Positions 6,984 through 8,611 of a stretch of 8,611 nucleotides of DNA are shown here, in pieces. Both the position numbers and the translations under genes were made by a program. The notes below the pieces were generated by a model. That model had not been told where the DNA came from. It saw only the letters and a program-made list of their open reading frames with translations, and did no database searches. Within the stretch, counting starts at the first letter, position 1. Each line of letters starts with the position of its first letter. The stretch is from DASZMX01 sp035551475 (GTDB lineage Bacteria; Verrucomicrobiota; Verrucomicrobiia; Limisphaerales; Palsa-1400): NCBI GenBank assembly GCA_035551475.1, contig DASZMX010000072.1:1-8611 (forward strand). Direction: 5' to 3'.

Positions 6984-7637
6984 CTACTTGCGGAACCGGC
7001 GGCTGACGCCACCCAGAACCACGAACAAGGAACCGAGGGACGCGAGGGTCAACCCGCCATCCGGAACAGTGACCGTGCCATCCAAGCTGACGATCGACGC
7101 CTTCTTGTGCAAGACGGGGGTGATCAGAATCTCTTCGGTCAGGGCATACGGGCCGGTGCGGGTAATCAGACCATGTGCGGCCACGCTGCCGGAGCCAGCG
7201 AGGCTCGCGGTGGCAACCGCCGTGCCGGTGGTGTCAAGCAGATCGCCATTGGCGTCCGCGAAGAGCGCGAGCATTACCGATTGCAGGTTATTGGCCACGT
7301 TCAGGTGCAGTTGCAGCGCCGCCACGCCCGCATGGGTGTAGCCGTCATCGCTGAACAGGATTTCCAAGGGAGCCGTGCCGGAGCCAACCAAGCTGGCGAT
7401 GTCCAAGGTCGGAACCGCAGGCGAACCGAGCGTCGGGAAGGTGGTGCCGCTGGTGAGGGTCAAAGCCCAGGAGCCAACGTTGCCGGTGAAAGTCGCAACC
7501 CCAAGGGCGTTAGCCGTGACGGTGGCGGAATGCGTGCCCGAGATGATCTCGAGCTTGGCATTGGCCATCGCGCTCGGCGAGGTGAGGGCGAGCATTCCTG
7601 CCACTGCAAGAGCTCCGAATATTGTTTGGTTTTTCAT
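6984..7637 (-). CDS. Secreted VPDSG-CTERM sorting-domain protein, 217 aa
   Basis: Residues 1-25 form a signal peptide (MKNQTIFGALAVAGMLAL..., cut after AMA). The mature part is Ala/Thr/Ser/Leu-rich with no cysteine, probably a beta-rich fold (VATFTGNVGSWALTLTSG; PLEILFSDDGYT). The C-terminus is a sorting signal: VPDGG at 191-195, a hydrophobic stretch (LASLGSLFVVLGGV) and SRRFRK. VPDGG differs from the canonical VPDSG at one position. It should be exported by Sec and handled by an exosortase-type enzyme; cargo function unknown. Roughly 60% identical by eye to the next gene upstream (7991-8611), best conserved at the N-terminus, around the LFSDDGYT block and at the sorting tail, most divergent at about residues 110-150. 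It has its own sigma-54 promoter and upstream box, so is probably activated by PrsR. No Shine-Dalgarno; the leader before ATG is AATAATATA. Confidence 0.9.
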   Translation of the reverse strand: MKNQTIFGALAVAGMLALTSPSAMANAKLEIISGTHSATVTANALGVATFTGNVGSWALTLTSGTTFPTLGSPAVPTLDIASLVGSGTAPLEILFSDDGYTHAGVAALQLHLNVANNLQSVMLALFADANGDLLDTTGTAVATASLAGSGSVAAHGLITRTGPYALTEEILITPVLHKKASIVSLDGTVTVPDGGLTLASLGSLFVVLGGVSRRFRK

Positions 7638-7690
7638 TATATTATTTTGTTACGTTTCGCAGTAAATCGTTTTCTTCTGCAACTGTTTTA

Positions 7691-7707
7691 AGCAGCCGGT
7701 ATGCCAA
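7691..7707 (-). promoter_or_regulatory. Sigma-54 (RpoN) -24/-12 promoter for the 217-aa VPDSG gene
   Basis: On the minus strand from 7707: TTGGCATACCGGCTGCT. Compared with YTGGCACG-N4-TTGCW, the -24 block matches at six of seven positions and the -12 block at four of five, with the invariant GG and GC exactly 10 bases apart. The predicted start is near 7680, giving a leader of about 43 bases to the ATG at 7637. It lies inside the 353-base gap 7638-7990, which otherwise holds the enhancer-like box, the terminator of the upstream gene, and no coding sequence that I can support. Confidence 0.75.
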
Positions 7708-7806
7708 TGATTTTCCAGTATTTCGACTGCCACCTAAGGTATTAAACTCGAATGGTTTACGGGGTGGTTTTTTATCGTGAAAGGGTTTCCCTCACAGACC
7801 GGTTTC

Positions 7807-7830
7807 GTAAAGCTTTCCGACGGGCTTTAC
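7807..7830 (-). promoter_or_regulatory. Candidate PrsR enhancer box, dyad GTAAAGC-N10-GCTTTAC
   Basis: GTAAAGC at 7807-7813 and GCTTTAC at 7824-7830 make a perfect 7-bp inverted repeat with a 10-base centre containing CCGAC (7817-7821). Its left half reads GTAAA-N5-CCGAC, the pattern also found at 3335-3349. The site lies 125 bp upstream of the -12 base of the sigma-54 promoter, a typical enhancer distance, and dyad symmetry fits a dimeric Fis-type helix-turn-helix such as PrsR's. Binding by PrsR is inferred. Confidence 0.62.
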
Positions 7831-7920
7831 ACCCCTTTTGGCTGGGAATCTTTACAACTCCCCTAAAATCAGAAAGATGGAGCCAATTTCACGATCACTG
7901 TAAGCCCAGCCGACATAAAG

Positions 7921-7956
7921 ATAACAAAAAAGAGGCAGGACCTAAGTCCTGCCTCT
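7921..7956 (-). terminator. Strong intrinsic terminator after the upstream VPDSG-CTERM gene
   Basis: A perfect 11-bp stem AGAGGCAGGAC (7931-7941) with GTCCTGCCTCT (7946-7956) closes a 4-base loop. In the minus-strand transcript the stem is followed by TTTTTG. It sits 34 bases after the stop of the gene at 7991. The arms differ from those of the terminator at 6933-6960 by a single transition in each arm. Confidence 0.9.
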
Positions 7957-7990
7957 CTCACACAATGTAAAACGCGTAGTGCTTTTCAGC

Positions 7991-8611
7991 TTACTTGCGG
8001 AACTTGCGGCTGACGCCAGCCAGCAAGACGAACGCAGAGCCGAGGCTGGTGAGGGCGATGCCGCCATCCGGAACCGTGACGGTGCCGTCAAAGCTCAGGA
8101 AGCTGCCCGCGCCGCGACCCGGGGTGATCAAAACCTCTTCGGTCAAGGAGTAGGGCGAGCCCACAGAAATCAATCCGCTAGCAGTGCCATTGGCGGTGCT
8201 GGTGGAGAAGATTTGTGTGCCAGTGGTGTCGAGCAGGTGGGAACCAGCCGTCGCATACAACGTGGAAACCACGCTGGAGATGTTAACCGCGCCGTTCAAA
8301 TGCACGACGTAGTCGGCGACACCCTGTTGGGTATATCCGTCATCGCTGAACAGGATTTCCAACGGAGCGCTACCGGCGCCAACCACGCTGCCAATGTCCA
8401 AAGTAGGAGTCGCAGGAGTGCCAGCGGTCGGATAGGTCACGCCGCTGGTCAGGGTCAAAGCCCAGGCGCCAACGGTGCCGGTGAAAGTTGCAACGCCCAA
8501 AGCATTCGCCGTGATCGTCGTGGAGGACGAACCAGAGATGATTTCCAATTGAGCATTGGCCATCGCGCTAGGAGCGGCAGCGGCCAGAACGCCCGCGAGA
8601 GCCAGACCGTA
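7991..8611 (-). CDS. Secreted VPDSG-CTERM sorting-domain protein, paralogue (5' end off window)
   Basis: The frame runs from the right edge to TAA at 7991, with 206 residues visible. The ATG at 8563 is not the true start: the 16 codons before it (YGLALAGVLAAAAPSA) continue the signal peptide and align with residues 7-22 of the 217-residue paralogue, so about six codons and the start lie beyond the window. The signal peptide is cut after AMA. The mature part is Thr/Ser/Ala-rich without cysteine. The sorting signal is VPDGG followed by a hydrophobic stretch (LTSLGSAFVLLAGV) and SRKFRK. Shared blocks with its neighbour: NALGVATFTG, SAPLEILFSDDGYT against TAPLEILFSDDGYT, LLDTTGT, and FDGTVTVPDGG against LDGTVTVPDGG. 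The two genes are a tandem duplication that has diverged mid-protein. Probably a surface or matrix component processed by an exosortase; no specific function recognised. Its promoter would be off the right edge. Confidence 0.9.
   Translation of the reverse strand, partial: YGLALAGVLAAAAPSAMANAQLEIISGSSSTTITANALGVATFTGTVGAWALTLTSGVTYPTAGTPATPTLDIGSVVGAGSAPLEILFSDDGYTQQGVADYVVHLNGAVNISSVVSTLYATAGSHLLDTTGTQIFSTSTANGTASGLISVGSPYSLTEEVLITPGRGAGSFLSFDGTVTVPDGGIALTSLGSAFVLLAGVSRKFRK

Noticed and set aside
6945..7691. 248-codon plus-strand open frame
   Set aside because: It begins inside the terminator loop and is antisense to the 217-residue VPDSG gene, which has a signal peptide and sorting tail.
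7781..7799. GTGA-AA-GGG-TTT-CCC-TCAC hairpin as a riboswitch or terminator
   Set aside because: The stem is interrupted, there is no U-run, and it lies upstream of the predicted transcription start for the downstream gene, so an RNA role is unlikely.
7752..7970. 72-codon plus-strand open frame in the regulatory gap
   Set aside because: It runs across the dyad box and a strong terminator, and its product shows no signal peptide, domain or similarity to anything I recognise.

Overview
The window looks like a chromosomal segment of a Verrucomicrobiota bacterium, possibly of the Pedosphaera/Limisphaera type (inference). The main clue is three proteins ending in a VPDSG-CTERM-like sorting signal: a VPDS or VPDG motif, a hydrophobic stretch, then an Arg/Lys tail. 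They sit beside a PrsK/PrsR-type two-component pair known from exosortase (PEP-CTERM) systems. All genes supported here lie on the minus strand, so the window reads right to left. DNA is GC-rich in genes and AT-rich between them.

Layout in transcription order. (1) 8611-7991: a VPDSG-CTERM protein whose start lies off the right edge, followed by a strong intrinsic terminator (7956-7921). (2) 7990-7638: a 353-base regulatory gap with a dyad box (7830-7807) and a sigma-54 -24/-12 promoter (7707-7691). (3) 7637-6984: a second VPDSG-CTERM protein, a tandem paralogue of the first, followed by a second strong terminator. (4) 6887-4776 and 4779-3424: prsK (membrane sensor kinase with GAF domain) and prsR (receiver, sigma-54 AAA+, Fis-type helix-turn-helix), overlapping by 4 bp. 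(5) 3423-3137: a second regulatory gap with the same box and the same kind of sigma-54 promoter at almost the same spacing. (6) 3136-2972: a 54-residue gene encoding little more than a signal peptide plus a VPDS-type sorting tail. (7) 2855-1: the N-terminal 951 residues of a large secreted protein running off the left edge. It has a signal peptide, a candidate Cys-Gln thioester domain, two DUF11-like domains, an SdrD-B-like domain and HYR-like tandem repeats of about 83 residues.

How it fits together (inference): PrsK senses an unknown signal and phosphorylates PrsR. PrsR binds the GTAAR-N5-CCGAC box about 125 bp upstream of the -12 element and activates sigma-54 RNA polymerase. This would switch on the surface proteins, which would be exported by Sec and processed by an exosortase-like enzyme not present in this window. 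The least expected elements are the conserved box/promoter pair, the body-less mini-substrate, and the resemblance of the large protein's N-terminus to the thioester adhesins of Gram-positive bacteria.
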